Positions 14,538 through 23,981 of a stretch of 64,000 bases of DNA are shown here, piece after piece. Each line of letters opens with the position of its first letter. The stretch's first letter is position 1. The translations under genes and the position numbers were made by a program. The notes beneath the pieces are model-generated. The model saw only the letters and a list, made by a program, of their open reading frames with translations. It searched no databases and was not told the origin of the DNA. Source of the DNA: Teredinibacter turnerae T7901 (GTDB taxonomy: Bacteria > Pseudomonadota > Gammaproteobacteria > Pseudomonadales > Cellvibrionaceae); contig NC_012997.1 of assembly GCF_000023025.1 (NCBI RefSeq), positions 1,472,764 through 1,536,763 on the forward strand. The letters are read 5' to 3'.

Positions 14538-16096
14538 GCGTGTAATCCTTGTATAGAGGTTAATTTTATCGTGGTCACCGCTGGGTTATCGCCGGCCTGC
14601 ATTTGCCTTAACGTTTGAGGATTTTTGTCGTAGGAAAAGGTTTCCACTACACCATATGGATTGGTGTCGCCATCCGGGTTCCTCATATTTTTGGTAAGCC
14701 CGTTGCCCAGAAAGTGCTCGTCGGCTCCGGTCTCGCTTTGTAGTGTGGCCCTATTTTCAAACAGTTTTTGGTCGTGCTCGGAAGTATTGTTTGACTCAAA
14801 ATACCGCATTTGAATAGCGCTTTTTTTTGATCCCCCCTTCTCAACAGATTCCATAGCCGTTACCGCCTCAAAATACTTTTCACTCGTTTCTTGCGAGAGG
14901 GTTTCTTCAAGCAGCTCGGGATGTGGTAAATCTCCGGCGATTTCCTGTTTGGTAAAGTTACTCATATTTTTATAGGTGGGTACAAATGTGTAACTGCCGT
15001 CTTTGTCCATAACCTGCTGCTTATCGATAATCGCGAGGGTGTACTCTTCTTCAGGTTTATAGGCTTTGCCGGTGGCGGCGCAGATTAATCTGGGGTCGGT
15101 ATCGTTGGCTTCAAGCTGGTCGAAGGTGGTACTCCAGTACTTCATCGCGCCGTTTTCTATAGTTCCCAAATAGCCGTCTCCATCTTTTATGTGTCGCGTT
15201 TCTATAATGCGCACGATGTATTTTTCATTAATTTCTCCCTGGCTGGCGATATGTACAAGTTCTTCCTGTGTGTATTTTTCCGGTACTTTACCTTCGTTCT
15301 GGATTTGCACGCGCCGTTTTGCCAGTTGCTGTTTGGCTTCGGCAAAGTTTTGGGGGGCAGTTTTTTTGCTGGCAATACTTGTTTCGATGGGCGCAGGCCG
15401 CGCTGCGGCTTGGGTCGGTGTGGAGGAGGCGGGTTCCGGAGCTAAGGGTATTCTCCGGTTTCCAGGTATATTTGCTGCAGAAGAAACCTCACTTTTCGTG
15501 TTGCTGCTGGGTGCGTGTGGCCGGAAGTCTATTTTCCATGCCCAGATATCACCGCGAACAAGCGCGTCGGTCAGTTGGCTTCGTGCGAGTTGCTCATCAG
15601 GCGGGCTAAAACTTGCCTGGGTTCGACTGATAAAGCCACAATCCACCTGTATTTGATTAAGCTGCGTGGGTGTGAGGCTCTCCGTAAGTGCTTCTGCATC
15701 AGCTCTTTTCGACAATTGCTGTTTTTGTGCGGCGAACGGAGTAGGCGTGTTTTCCACCGCTGGCGAAAATACGAGTGCTTTGCCCAATTCGATGGGGATG
15801 GGCGTTGCTTCGTTCAAGCGAGGTATTTTGAAAAAGTTAACGACTCCCCGAACCACAAGCGCCGCGACCCGGTAGGCCATGTATTCGTGCTCGTTGGTGC
15901 TGCTCAGCCAACGCCCCAGCAATGCTGGCCATTGCTGGTTGGTAACATTGAGTCGAGCAACGAACTGCATGGCATAAACCGTGTCAGTAAACCGATGACA
16001 TTCCCGCCGACAGTCACTCGGTGGGTTATACCCGAGCACTAGTTCGTAACAATTGCCAAAGGAATCGTTAACAATTGGGTGGTGTGATGTGTTCAT
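14534..16096 (-). CDS. Putative polymorphic toxin/effector, unknown family
   Basis: The 520-aa product has no signal peptide or membrane helices. An N-terminal domain (~1-125: NDSFGNCYELVLGYNPPSDC, then QWPALLGRWLSSTNEHEYMA and VRGVVNFFKIPRL) is followed by a second module around 140-205. A Pro/Ser/Thr/Ala-rich linker (~205-250) leads to a charged C-terminal ~260 residues (KYIVRIIETRHIKDGDGYLG; CAATGKAYKPEEEYTLAIID; a K/E/N/T-rich end). The modular layout and the three downstream paralogous small genes coupled to its stop suggest a toxin with immunity genes, possibly a type VI effector. I recognise no catalytic motif, so the toxic activity is not established. Confidence 0.55.
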   Translation of the reverse strand: MNTSHHPIVNDSFGNCYELVLGYNPPSDCRRECHRFTDTVYAMQFVARLNVTNQQWPALLGRWLSSTNEHEYMAYRVAALVVRGVVNFFKIPRLNEATPIPIELGKALVFSPAVENTPTPFAAQKQQLSKRADAEALTESLTPTQLNQIQVDCGFISRTQASFSPPDEQLARSQLTDALVRGDIWAWKIDFRPHAPSSNTKSEVSSAANIPGNRRIPLAPEPASSTPTQAAARPAPIETSIASKKTAPQNFAEAKQQLAKRRVQIQNEGKVPEKYTQEELVHIASQGEINEKYIVRIIETRHIKDGDGYLGTIENGAMKYWSTTFDQLEANDTDPRLICAATGKAYKPEEEYTLAIIDKQQVMDKDGSYTFVPTYKNMSNFTKQEIAGDLPHPELLEETLSQETSEKYFEAVTAMESVEKGGSKKSAIQMRYFESNNTSEHDQKLFENRATLQSETGADEHFLGNGLTKNMRNPDGDTNPYGVVETFSYDKNPQTLRQMQAGDNPAVTTIKLTSIQGLHA

Positions 16097-16567
16097 GAAA
16101 TTCCATCTTCAAGTTGAGTTTCTGGTGCTTTTGCTCCGAAGCACTTTTTTCCGTAGCGGGTGCTTTTCAGTTACCCGGATTTACCAGCCTAAAAAGCTAT
16201 CCAACCCAAACAAACACCCCAGCCGTACTCTTTACCACTTGCGGTTGGTGTGTTCCCAAAGCGACGAAGGAAAGCGCCCCCAGAAGCGCAGCGTCCCAGC
16301 AATGACTAAAGAGAGTGTTCCTCAAGCCCCGAGTAGCGGCGGCGCTCCGTCCTCCGACATAGTTTCCCACGGCAACCAAACGCTATGGGTGCGCTATTTC
16401 CCAAATTTTGATGCCGTTTTCCCAAAGCGACCGAAGGAAATCGCTCCCCAGCAGCGAAGCGTCCCAGCAACGACCAAAAGGAGTGTCCCCCAGGCAGGCC
16501 CCGCACGGCGGCGGCGCCCCCAGAAACGACCAGCGGGAGTGTTCCCCAAGCCCCGCCTTCGGTGGGC
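16097..16567. repeat. Non-coding region with an imperfect ~166-bp tandem repeat
   Basis: The block cccaaagcgaccgaaggaaa, followed by cgctccccagcagcgaagcg and cagcaacgacc, appears at 16255 and again at 16421. A third partial copy begins near 16516 (cccagaaacgacc). Each is followed by aagccccg-like and cggcggcgc segments. The open frames through it are by-products of its GC-rich repeat. The promoter of the leftward 520-aa gene must lie at its left end (16097-16150). Confidence 0.6.
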
Positions 16568-19063
16568 CTATAACTTCCCTATCGCCGCAATACCCAACGC
16601 CGCCTGATACATAATCTGCGTCACACTGCTCCAGACCGTCAAGCGGTCTACACGATCGGTATCCAGCGGTACGATAATGGTGTCGCCGGGGTCGATTGCC
16701 TGGCTGCGATTTTTAAACCAGGCGGAGTTGCTGGGCAGAAATACACGGCCATTGGCTTTTACTACGTAAATACGTTTTTTATCTGCGTTGTACTTGGTGC
16801 CGCCAGAGCGGTCGACGTAATCGTCCACGGTAAGGCGCTTGTCGTAAAAGTGCGATGTCGGGAATTGCACCTCTCCGACCACAGTAACGGAAGGTTTATA
16901 GCGGGGTACTTCCAGAGTATCACCATCCACCATTTGAAAATCCAGTTCGTTCGGGTGGGACATAATGGCGGGCAGGTCGATAACCATGCGACCCAACGCT
17001 TTCACCTGGTTCAGGTTCTCAAGAATTTGCTCGGATTTTTCGTCGCTGACTTTACCTTCCTGCAAGCTTACCGCGGCGATATCCGATTCAATTTTATCGC
17101 GCAGGTCTTCAAGTCGTTCCGCTTCCAGCTGGCGCAGCTCTTCGCGAGAAAAAACGGCACCTTCAGGATAGGCGTGCGGGGTTAGGCCGCCAGCGCGGTG
17201 AAGGACGTCCATAATGGTTTCGCCCGGCAAGATGGTGTAGTTGCCAGGGTGTACAACTTCCCCTAGGAGCGAGATGGATTCTTTTTTCTGCCACAGAGGG
17301 ATTTGTTTTATGCGTAGGGTATCGCCGGCCATCAGCACTGGATTATCCAGTTGCATATCCAGACTTATATGCATAACGACTGTTGTACGCTGTTCATTCA
17401 GGTCGTAGCGAGTGATTTCCGCAGACGTTCCCAGCGCGCTCTCGGTGAGGCCGCCAGCGAGGTTAATTGCGGTTACGGTGTCCATATCTTTTGCCAGCGG
17501 GTAGCTTCCGGGGAAGCGAACGCTGCCTGATATTTCCATGATTTTTTGGCGGTGGTTAATGCTGGCCTGGGTCTTCAGTCTTTCCATCAGAGGCTCAAGC
17601 AGCTCACTGCGATCCGTTTCGTAATCGAACAGGGTGACGGTATCGCGCGATTCCAATTTGATATTCGCTGGGCTATTTGGGTTGGCGAATGCCATTTTCG
17701 GCGAAAATGTCAGCACATGAATTTTGCGAGTCGATTTTTCTTCGCGCTGAATAATGCCTATTTCGATATCCGGGTTAGCCAGTAAATCGTCCACATTGCT
17801 GACGATATCGGTAAACCGCATATTCGGCCGCCAGGCGAAACCGCCGGGGCGCTTTACGTGGCCTTCCAGTTTGACGATATCGCGCATGGTTTCCAGCGTA
17901 GAAAATATCTGTACTACGTCAGCGTCGCGCACCTTAAAGCTCCGACCAGAATTGGTCGAAAGGTCCAGGTTTACCAGCGTTTTCTCACCGCTGTCTTGCA
18001 AAATACGTTCGATCCGTGATGCGGGCACAAACGCGGTGGGAAGTAGGCCTCCCGCCAGGCTGATAACATCGGCAACGCTCTTTTCTTTCAGTAGTTCGTA
18101 AATAGCAGGGCGTTTTACTTCGCCCGCAACGCCGACGGTTTTACCTATGGGGGGAACGAAAATAACGTCGCCGGGTAGAAGCCGTGCATCTTTGCTGGTG
18201 TCGCCATGCAGCAGTAGATCATAAAGATCCAGTGTCGTAACGACCTTGCCCTGTCGTTTCAATTGAATATTGCGCAACGAACCGATTTTGGTAATGCCAC
18301 CGGAGGCAAAAATGGCGTTCGTCATCGTGGACAGCGAACCCACAACATAGGAGCCGGGGACGTTTGCCTCACCAAGTACAAACACCCGCACAGTGCGCAG
18401 CGTGCCCATGGTGACTGAACTTTTAACCCCAATCATTTGCTGGCTGACAATTTCTTCGATTTTTGCAGTGCCCTTGGAGTAGGACAAGCCCGCCAAGGAT
18501 ACCGGCCCAATATTCGGGAACATTACCTGGCCGTCGCGATCAATTGTCAGGCTGTGCGTGGTGTTTTCCTTGCCGTACAGCTGCACGTTGATCGTGTCGC
18601 CTGGCCCTAAGACATAGTCTGAGGGAATAGGGATGTCGACGCTTGGCGAGAAAGTATCTGCACCAAATTGGAAGATGTCGTAACCAAAGAGCTCAAGCTT
18701 TTCGTTGATCGAGTCTTTTTCTTTATCTTCTTCCAGGCTTAGTTCGTCCACGCCGAGCAACGCGGTTTTTTCGACTTCGGACTCGCCGGTACCGGATTTA
18801 ATTCGCTCACGTTTACCTGAGATTGCCTCCCGTGCGTCAGCGGCTGGAGTGGAGCTCCTGCCACTCCCGATGAGCTGTTGAAATTCGCTGGGATTAATTC
18901 CCATCGAGCGCGCGAGCGCTTCTTGCTCGGCGGGTGACATCTGCTTGAATTTTTCGATCTGTTCCGGGGTGGGGGTAAAGCCCAGCCCCTGAGCGTTGAT
19001 ATGCAGGCTGGCGAAGAGGCAGACGAGAAGGCCAAGCAGGTAGCTGAATCTTTTCACGTTCAT
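16568..19063 (-). CDS. SLBB-domain polysaccharide export protein
   Basis: From ATG 19063 the product is 831 aa and begins with a clear signal peptide (MNVKRFSYLLGLLVCLFASL, ending HINA before Q). In-frame ATGs at 19093 and 19135 are possible but bury the signal. A short helical region (EQIEKFKQMSPAEQEALARS) is followed by the polysaccharide-export domain (DYVLGPGDTINVQLYGKE) and several SLBB repeats (GVAGEVKRPAIYELL; ISGSVRFPGSYPL; LLGEVVHPGNYTIL; VVGEVQFPTSHFYD). A C-terminal helix could span the outer membrane as in Wza. No lipobox Cys is present. It is predicted to form the outer-membrane or periplasmic channel for an exopolysaccharide. Confidence 0.88.
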   Translation of the reverse strand: MNVKRFSYLLGLLVCLFASLHINAQGLGFTPTPEQIEKFKQMSPAEQEALARSMGINPSEFQQLIGSGRSSTPAADAREAISGKRERIKSGTGESEVEKTALLGVDELSLEEDKEKDSINEKLELFGYDIFQFGADTFSPSVDIPIPSDYVLGPGDTINVQLYGKENTTHSLTIDRDGQVMFPNIGPVSLAGLSYSKGTAKIEEIVSQQMIGVKSSVTMGTLRTVRVFVLGEANVPGSYVVGSLSTMTNAIFASGGITKIGSLRNIQLKRQGKVVTTLDLYDLLLHGDTSKDARLLPGDVIFVPPIGKTVGVAGEVKRPAIYELLKEKSVADVISLAGGLLPTAFVPASRIERILQDSGEKTLVNLDLSTNSGRSFKVRDADVVQIFSTLETMRDIVKLEGHVKRPGGFAWRPNMRFTDIVSNVDDLLANPDIEIGIIQREEKSTRKIHVLTFSPKMAFANPNSPANIKLESRDTVTLFDYETDRSELLEPLMERLKTQASINHRQKIMEISGSVRFPGSYPLAKDMDTVTAINLAGGLTESALGTSAEITRYDLNEQRTTVVMHISLDMQLDNPVLMAGDTLRIKQIPLWQKKESISLLGEVVHPGNYTILPGETIMDVLHRAGGLTPHAYPEGAVFSREELRQLEAERLEDLRDKIESDIAAVSLQEGKVSDEKSEQILENLNQVKALGRMVIDLPAIMSHPNELDFQMVDGDTLEVPRYKPSVTVVGEVQFPTSHFYDKRLTVDDYVDRSGGTKYNADKKRIYVVKANGRVFLPSNSAWFKNRSQAIDPGDTIIVPLDTDRVDRLTVWSSVTQIMYQAALGIAAIGKL

Positions 19064-19135
19064 AGAGCAGGCTTGTATAGGATGGGCATTCATGTGATGA
19101 GTGGTTTCCGTGCTGATTCTTGTTTCCAGGTGCAT

Positions 19136-20536
19136 TTAAAATTCAAGGTCGAAGGTTGCGTAGCCGCCGGAGCTGATTGTTTCGTCTGCCAGGCGTAACT
19201 TATTCGCGAAGTAATTAACACCGACAGAGATTTTCAACCAGCTGTTAACTGGCGCAGAGTAGCTTACAGCAGCAAAAGAGGTGTTCTGTGCATGCTGTTC
19301 TGCGACCTCCGTGGCCGCTACTTCGGGCGTATTATCGTTGTTCAAGGTAACTCTGCCTAGTTTCCAGTGTAGTTGGTGGCCGTTACTGAAATAGTGCTGC
19401 GCCAACAGTGTTGCGCTTTGGCTGTGCTTATCGAAGTTGAATGCCGACCCCAGGCTGCGCTCGTAGTTGCGGTAGCCATGAACCAGATCGGTATTTTCCG
19501 TTGTCACCGGTGTATTGTCGTTATATTCGATGGCAACGCGAGTATGGGTATTGCCCAGAAGCATCGCATTTTCGATACCGTAAACGTAACTGTTCTCGCC
19601 TAGCTTAGAATTGTCTTGAGCCATTTGCTGATAAACCGCCAGTTGGCCCCAGGGCGCATTCGTACTCGCGCGCCAATCCAAGCTGATCATTTTGTAGCTC
19701 TCGGTTTCTTCTGCGGGCTCGTCGTTTCGCTTTATTTCACCGCTGGATATTTGCGTGGTCGCTGCACCGATTTCGAGAAAGCGCGAAGGAGACACAGAGA
19801 GCCTGGCCCCGGAGAACAGCGGTTTTCGCTCGTAGTCGTTTTGTTGCAGTTCGCCAGCGAAGAGCGCAATGTCCCAGCTAACGGGGGTGCGGTAGGTGTT
19901 TTTCGCGGCGCTCGCATCTTTGCGCTGAACAAAAAGTGCGGGCGTTGGCCGGGCATTGGTGCTCAGCATCTGGCTCGATTGCCAACCCGGGCCCCACCAG
20001 CGTGATTGTGCGCCGACGCCAAGCACCCAATTGCCAAGTGTAGTGGCGATATAGGAGTCATCGTATCGATTCGTGTGGTCGTCCAACGGATCGAATACGT
20101 AACTTCGCGATAGCTTGAGGGCAAAGTTAGTGCGGGTAAATGTTGATGAAATACGACCGAATTGCGGGTCGTTTTCGGGCGCTGAAAAGCCGGCAAATGC
20201 GCCTGGGCTGCTCGCCGCTTGTGCTTGAATGCTGAGTTCTGTTTCACGCATCGCGCGCTTAAGCTGGTGCCGCAAGTATTGATACGACCACAGTTCTCGC
20301 TGACTGAGGGATTCTGCTCGCAATTCGTCCAACTCACTCTTTACCCCGCTCCACATGAGCGGCCAGGTATTAAGTGGCAGCCGAATTTTACCTGCGTCTT
20401 TTAGAATTAGCAGGTGGTGGCGGGTGCGGGCGTCTCCGGCGTCTATCCATGGCGATGCAGCGCTCTGTTTATACGCTGTGGCGAGCAGCGTTATCACGAG
20501 ATATCTGGCGAGCGTTGCTGGGTGAAGGGGAAGCAA
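19136..20536 (-). CDS. Wzi-like capsule assembly outer-membrane protein
   Basis: The 466-aa product has an N-terminal signal peptide (ATLARYLVITLLATAYKQSAA). A PWIDAGDARTRHHLLILKDAG region and many amphipathic beta strands with alternating aromatics follow, ending in ATFDLEF, a typical barrel C-terminus (final Phe). This is the Wzi family, which anchors or organises capsule/exopolysaccharide at the outer membrane. It is directly upstream of, and abuts, the SLBB export gene, so the two form an operon. Promoter DNA is in the 232-bp gap shared with the divergent thrS. Confidence 0.82.
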   Translation of the reverse strand: MLPLHPATLARYLVITLLATAYKQSAASPWIDAGDARTRHHLLILKDAGKIRLPLNTWPLMWSGVKSELDELRAESLSQRELWSYQYLRHQLKRAMRETELSIQAQAASSPGAFAGFSAPENDPQFGRISSTFTRTNFALKLSRSYVFDPLDDHTNRYDDSYIATTLGNWVLGVGAQSRWWGPGWQSSQMLSTNARPTPALFVQRKDASAAKNTYRTPVSWDIALFAGELQQNDYERKPLFSGARLSVSPSRFLEIGAATTQISSGEIKRNDEPAEETESYKMISLDWRASTNAPWGQLAVYQQMAQDNSKLGENSYVYGIENAMLLGNTHTRVAIEYNDNTPVTTENTDLVHGYRNYERSLGSAFNFDKHSQSATLLAQHYFSNGHQLHWKLGRVTLNNDNTPEVAATEVAEQHAQNTSFAAVSYSAPVNSWLKISVGVNYFANKLRLADETISSGGYATFDLEF

Positions 20537-20768
20537 AACCGGTGGTAATCCTTGAGTTTCTTAAGGCGTTAAGCGAGAGCTGCATGATAAGGGCTTTTGG
20601 CGGTCAGTCAACGATGGATTACAATTTCAAACGTGTCGTGAATTTAGACTTGTACGTCGCTTGTCTATATAATCCGCGGCTCGCTTTTTTACGTGCGGTG
20701 ATCATGTTCCGTTCGTCGCACCCATAATCACGTGGCCTTTCGTAGGGGTCACCACTGAGGATACAAAT

Positions 20769-22682
20769 ATGCCTGTTATAACTCTCCCCAACGGTTCCAA
20801 GCGCGAATTCTCCAACCCCATTACCGTTCTGGATGTTGCCGCTGATATCGGCCCAGGTCTGGCCAAAGCTACCCTGGCTGGCATTGTGGACGGCAAGGAA
20901 GTAGATGCCGGATTCACCATTGAGCAAGATGCGGCCCTGTCCATTGTGACGGAAAAATCGCCAGAAGGTCTGGAGGTGATCCGCCACTCTACCGCTCACC
21001 TGTTGGCGCAAGCGGTGAAATCGCTGTTTCCGGAAGCACAAGTGACCATCGGGCCGGTTATTGACGACGGCTTTTACTACGATTTCGCCTACTCGCGGGC
21101 GTTCACCCCGGAAGATCTAGCCGCCATTGAGAAAAAAATGACGGAGTTGTCTGAGCAGGATATCCCTGTTTCCCGCCGGGTGCTGCCGCGCGACGAAGCC
21201 GTGGCTTTTTTCCGCGGTATTGGCGAAGACTACAAAGCGGAGATTATCGAGAGTATTCCTGCGAACGAAGACCTGTCTCTATATAAGCAGGGCGACTTCG
21301 AAGACCTTTGCCGTGGCCCCCACGTGCCATCAACCGGCAAACTCAAATACTTTAAATTGATGAAAGTCGCGGGCGCTTACTGGCGAGGCGACGCGAAAAA
21401 CGAAATGCTACAGCGGATATACGGCACCGCGTGGGCGAACAAGAAAGACCTGAAAGCGTATCTGCACCGGTTGGAAGAGGCGGAAAAACGCGACCATCGT
21501 AAGCTGGGCAAAAAGTTCGACCTGTTTCACTTGCAGGAAGAAGCGCCGGGCATGGTGTTTTGGCACCCTAAAGGCTGGTCGGTGTACACCGCAATTGAGC
21601 AGTATATGCGCAAAGTTCAGCGCGAAAACGGCTATAAAGAAATTAAAACGCCACAGGTTGTCGACCGAAGCTTGTGGGAGCGCTCCGGGCACTGGGATAA
21701 ATTCCGCGATGGCATGTTCACCGTTGAGTCAGAATCCCGCGATTACGCGGTTAAACCGATGAACTGCCCTTGTCATATTCAGGTGTTCAATCAGGGTCTG
21801 AAGAGCTATCGCGACCTGCCGCTACGATTTGCCGAGTTCGGCTCCTGCCACCGTAATGAAGCTTCAGGCACGCTGCAGGGCATTATGCGTGTTCGTGCGT
21901 TCACTCAGGACGACGGCCATATTTTCTGTGCTGAAGACGCCATTCAAAGCGAAGTCTCCATCTTTACCGACCTGTTGTACGAGGTATACCGGGATTTCGG
22001 CTTTGAGGACGTGATTATCCGCTTGTCCACCCGCCCGGAACAGCGGGTTGGCAGCGAGGAAGTGTGGGATAAATCTGAGAAGGCGCTCGCGGATGCCCTT
22101 AACGCAAAAGGTTTGGCATTTGAGTACCTGCCCGGCGAAGGCGCATTTTATGGGCCGAAGATTGAATTCTCCCTGAAAGACTGCATTGGCCGAGTATGGC
22201 AATGCGGCACCATTCAAGTGGATTTCTCTATGCCGGCACGCTTGGATGCACAGTTTGTCGCAGAAGACGGCTCCCGTCAGGTGCCAGTCATGCTGCACCG
22301 CGCCATTCTTGGGTCGTTCGAGCGTTTTATTGGTATTCTGATCGAGAACTACGAGGGTGCCTTCCCTCCCTGGCTGGCGCCAGAGCAGGTCGTTGTTATG
22401 AATATCACAGATAATCAAGCCGAATATGCCGAAAAAGTCCGTAACTCCTTGCAAAACGAGGGTTTTAGGGTGGTTTCCGACTTGAGAAATGAAAAAATCG
22501 GCTTTAAAATCCGCGAGCACACAATCCAGAAGGTTCCCTATCTGCTGGTCGTCGGCGACCAGGAAATGGAAAACAACTCCGTTGCGGTTCGCACCCGCGA
22601 AGGCAAAGACCTGGGAACATACTCCGTTGACGATTTTGCTACACTCTTGGCAGACAGCGTCGCCAAGCGTGGGCGGGCATAG
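20769..22682 (+). CDS. thrS: Threonyl-tRNA synthetase
   Basis: The 637-aa product is near the usual 642. The TGS domain spans residues 1-62, the editing and SAD-like domain ~65-225, the class II catalytic core ~240-535 and the anticodon-binding domain ~540-637. Zinc-site segments [11 protein letters not shown], with later His in DDGHIF and LHRAILGS, are present, as is motif 2 [11 protein letters not shown] 20769 follows a gagga site. It heads the translation cluster. Confidence 0.98.
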   Translation: MPVITLPNGSKREFSNPITVLDVAADIGPGLAKATLAGIVDGKEVDAGFTIEQDAALSIVTEKSPEGLEVIRHSTAHLLAQAVKSLFPEAQVTIGPVIDDGFYYDFAYSRAFTPEDLAAIEKKMTELSEQDIPVSRRVLPRDEAVAFFRGIGEDYKAEIIESIPANEDLSLYKQGDFEDLCRGPHVPSTGKLKYFKLMKVAGAYWRGDAKNEMLQRIYGTAWANKKDLKAYLHRLEEAEKRDHRKLGKKFDLFHLQEEAPGMVFWHPKGWSVYTAIEQYMRKVQRENGYKEIKTPQVVDRSLWERSGHWDKFRDGMFTVESESRDYAVKPMNCPCHIQVFNQGLKSYRDLPLRFAEFGSCHRNEASGTLQGIMRVRAFTQDDGHIFCAEDAIQSEVSIFTDLLYEVYRDFGFEDVIIRLSTRPEQRVGSEEVWDKSEKALADALNAKGLAFEYLPGEGAFYGPKIEFSLKDCIGRVWQCGTIQVDFSMPARLDAQFVAEDGSRQVPVMLHRAILGSFERFIGILIENYEGAFPPWLAPEQVVVMNITDNQAEYAEKVRNSLQNEGFRVVSDLRNEKIGFKIREHTIQKVPYLLVVGDQEMENNSVAVRTREGKDLGTYSVDDFATLLADSVAKRGRA

Positions 22683-22730
22683 TTTTCGCCTTATAAAAGA
22701 CAGCGGATGCTGGATAACGATTAATTTGCA

Positions 22731-22748
22731 GAGGAGAAATGCACCATT
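22731..22748 (+). promoter_or_regulatory. infC ribosome-binding site and ATT start codon
   Basis: The purine block gaggagaaat (22731-22740) precedes ATT 22746-22748. The pair defines the start and implies negative translational feedback by IF3. Confidence 0.85.
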
Positions 22749-23288
22749 AACAATCGTGATACTGCCAAAGGGCGTTCAAAGAAAGCGGCGATTAATGATC
22801 AGATACAAGCTAAAGAAGTACGCCTTATAGGCGCCGACGGTCAACAAGTTGGAATTGTGACCCTCACAGAAGCGTTGGAGGCCGCTCAGGCTGCCAGTCT
22901 CGACCTGGTGGAAATTGCTTCCGAGGCCGAGCCAATCGTTTGCAAAATCATGGATTATGGCAAACACCTTTTTGAGATTAAGAAGCAAAAAGCGGCAGCC
23001 AAAAAGAAACAAAAGCAACAGCAGGTTAAAGAAATGAAGTTTCGCCCTGGTACTGAAGAGGGTGACTACAAAGTTAAACTGCGTAACTTGCAGCGTTTCA
23101 TTGAGCATGGCGACAAAGCAAAAGTCTCTCTGCGCTACCGGGGCCGTGAAATGGCTCACCAGGAGCTCGGTATGGAGATGATGAAACGTATCGAAGTAGA
23201 TCTGGATGAAATCGCGTCAGTAGAGCAGTATCCGAAGATGGAAGGGCGCCAGTTAATTATGGTGTTAGCGCCCAAGAAGCGTAAATAA
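22746..23288 (+). CDS. infC: Translation initiation factor IF-3 (ATT start)
   Basis: The IF3 N-terminal domain begins [20 protein letters not shown], and matching homology extends upstream to an ATT codon at 22746 preceded by gaggag (22731-22736) at the right spacing. No in-frame ATG or GTG serves; the nearby ATG 22739 meets TAA after two codons. The rare ATT start is the known autoregulatory device of infC, because IF3 discriminates against such starts. The product is 180 aa: N domain, lysine-rich linker ([15 protein letters not shown]) and C domain ending MVLAPKKRK. It sits 63 bp downstream of thrS, as in E. coli. Confidence 0.96.
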   Translation: MNNRDTAKGRSKKAAINDQIQAKEVRLIGADGQQVGIVTLTEALEAAQAASLDLVEIASEAEPIVCKIMDYGKHLFEIKKQKAAAKKKQKQQQVKEMKFRPGTEEGDYKVKLRNLQRFIEHGDKAKVSLRYRGREMAHQELGMEMMKRIEVDLDEIASVEQYPKMEGRQLIMVLAPKKRK

Positions 23289-23418
23289 TCTGCAGTACAT
23301 CTGCGGCTAAGCACTGGTAATTGCAAACAACAGTTTTAATGCGTTTGTGGTTGCGGTATTTAAGTCGCGAAGCCTAAGCGGTTGTAGGCGTAAACGGTTG
23401 TAAAAGTTTACGTCACTA

Positions 23419-23478
23419 AAAATGCGCGCAACCTTTGGTGTGAAAGTTCTTTCGCACCGGTTGGGCGCATTTTTTATT
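23419..23478 (+). terminator. Intrinsic terminator downstream of infC
   Basis: A long imperfect stem, aaaatgcgcgcaacc with ggttgggcgcatttttt, contains an inner ggtgtgaaag/ctttcgcacc stem and ends in T residues. It should end the thrS-infC transcript before the inserted gene. Confidence 0.8.
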
Positions 23479-23702
23479 TTGGGGCTTATAAAAAATTATT
23501 GTTACATTCTTTTTGCCCGCCTCTCGCCCCGCACTTCCAGTTGCTCCGCCTCGCTGTTGGCGCCAGAAAATTTTTGTAAAAAATTCCACGCGCCAATGCA
23601 AAAACCTCCTTCCTTTCAAATCGAAAAAACGAAATCTAGCACGCCACAGACGCTATTTAGCCAATAGGTAGCGGCATATGGATTGCTGAGGTAAAAGAAG
23701 CC

Positions 23703-23767
23703 GCACGCCACTGGATGAGATTCCACCGAACTGCACCGGAACCAGTTAGTTAATTGGCGTGCCTTTT
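23703..23767 (+). terminator. Second hairpin-plus-T structure downstream of infC
   Basis: gcacgcca (23703-23710) pairs with tggcgtgc (23755-23762), followed by ttttt, with an internal actgg/ccagt stem. It may be a terminator or the expression platform of a leader for the gene at 23982. Nothing identifies a ligand. Confidence 0.5.
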
Positions 23768-23981
23768 TCGCTGGGAATGTTTTACTCCGACGTTGTGGCA
23801 TGTGTGAAAACATATGGCTGATCGAGTTTTTCCGATGAAGAAACATGCGCACTTTTTCCAGCGTGTTCCTTTGTACCAGCTCGTTAAAACTCGACCTAAT
23901 CCAGTGGTTTAGATGTCAGTTAGCTGCCGGATTTATGGGTAAAGCATCCCGACAAACTGTTATTCATGGAAGGTACAGTTT

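Larger units (their letters stand above)
23289..23981 (+). other. Intergenic region between infC and the GT87-like gene
   Basis: About 690 bp without a gene. It holds two intrinsic terminators (listed separately) and then ~220 bp of leader for the membrane gene, ending in a ggaaggtacagttt ribosome-binding region. In the ancestral order rpmI would follow infC here. Confidence 0.5.

Noticed and set aside
15189-16042. Several rightward open frames inside the toxin gene
   Set aside because: They are antisense to a coherent 520-aa protein whose stop is coupled to the immunity gene; their predicted products are Cys/Arg/Trp-rich and have no family pattern.
16053-16607. Rightward open frames through the tandem repeat
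   Set aside because: The frames exist because the repeat lacks stops; products are Pro/Ser/Arg-rich low complexity and extend into the export gene.
20619-21041. Leftward frame over the thrS start
   Set aside because: It is a shadow of thrS and its leader; wzi and thrS are clearly divergent with a short shared promoter region.
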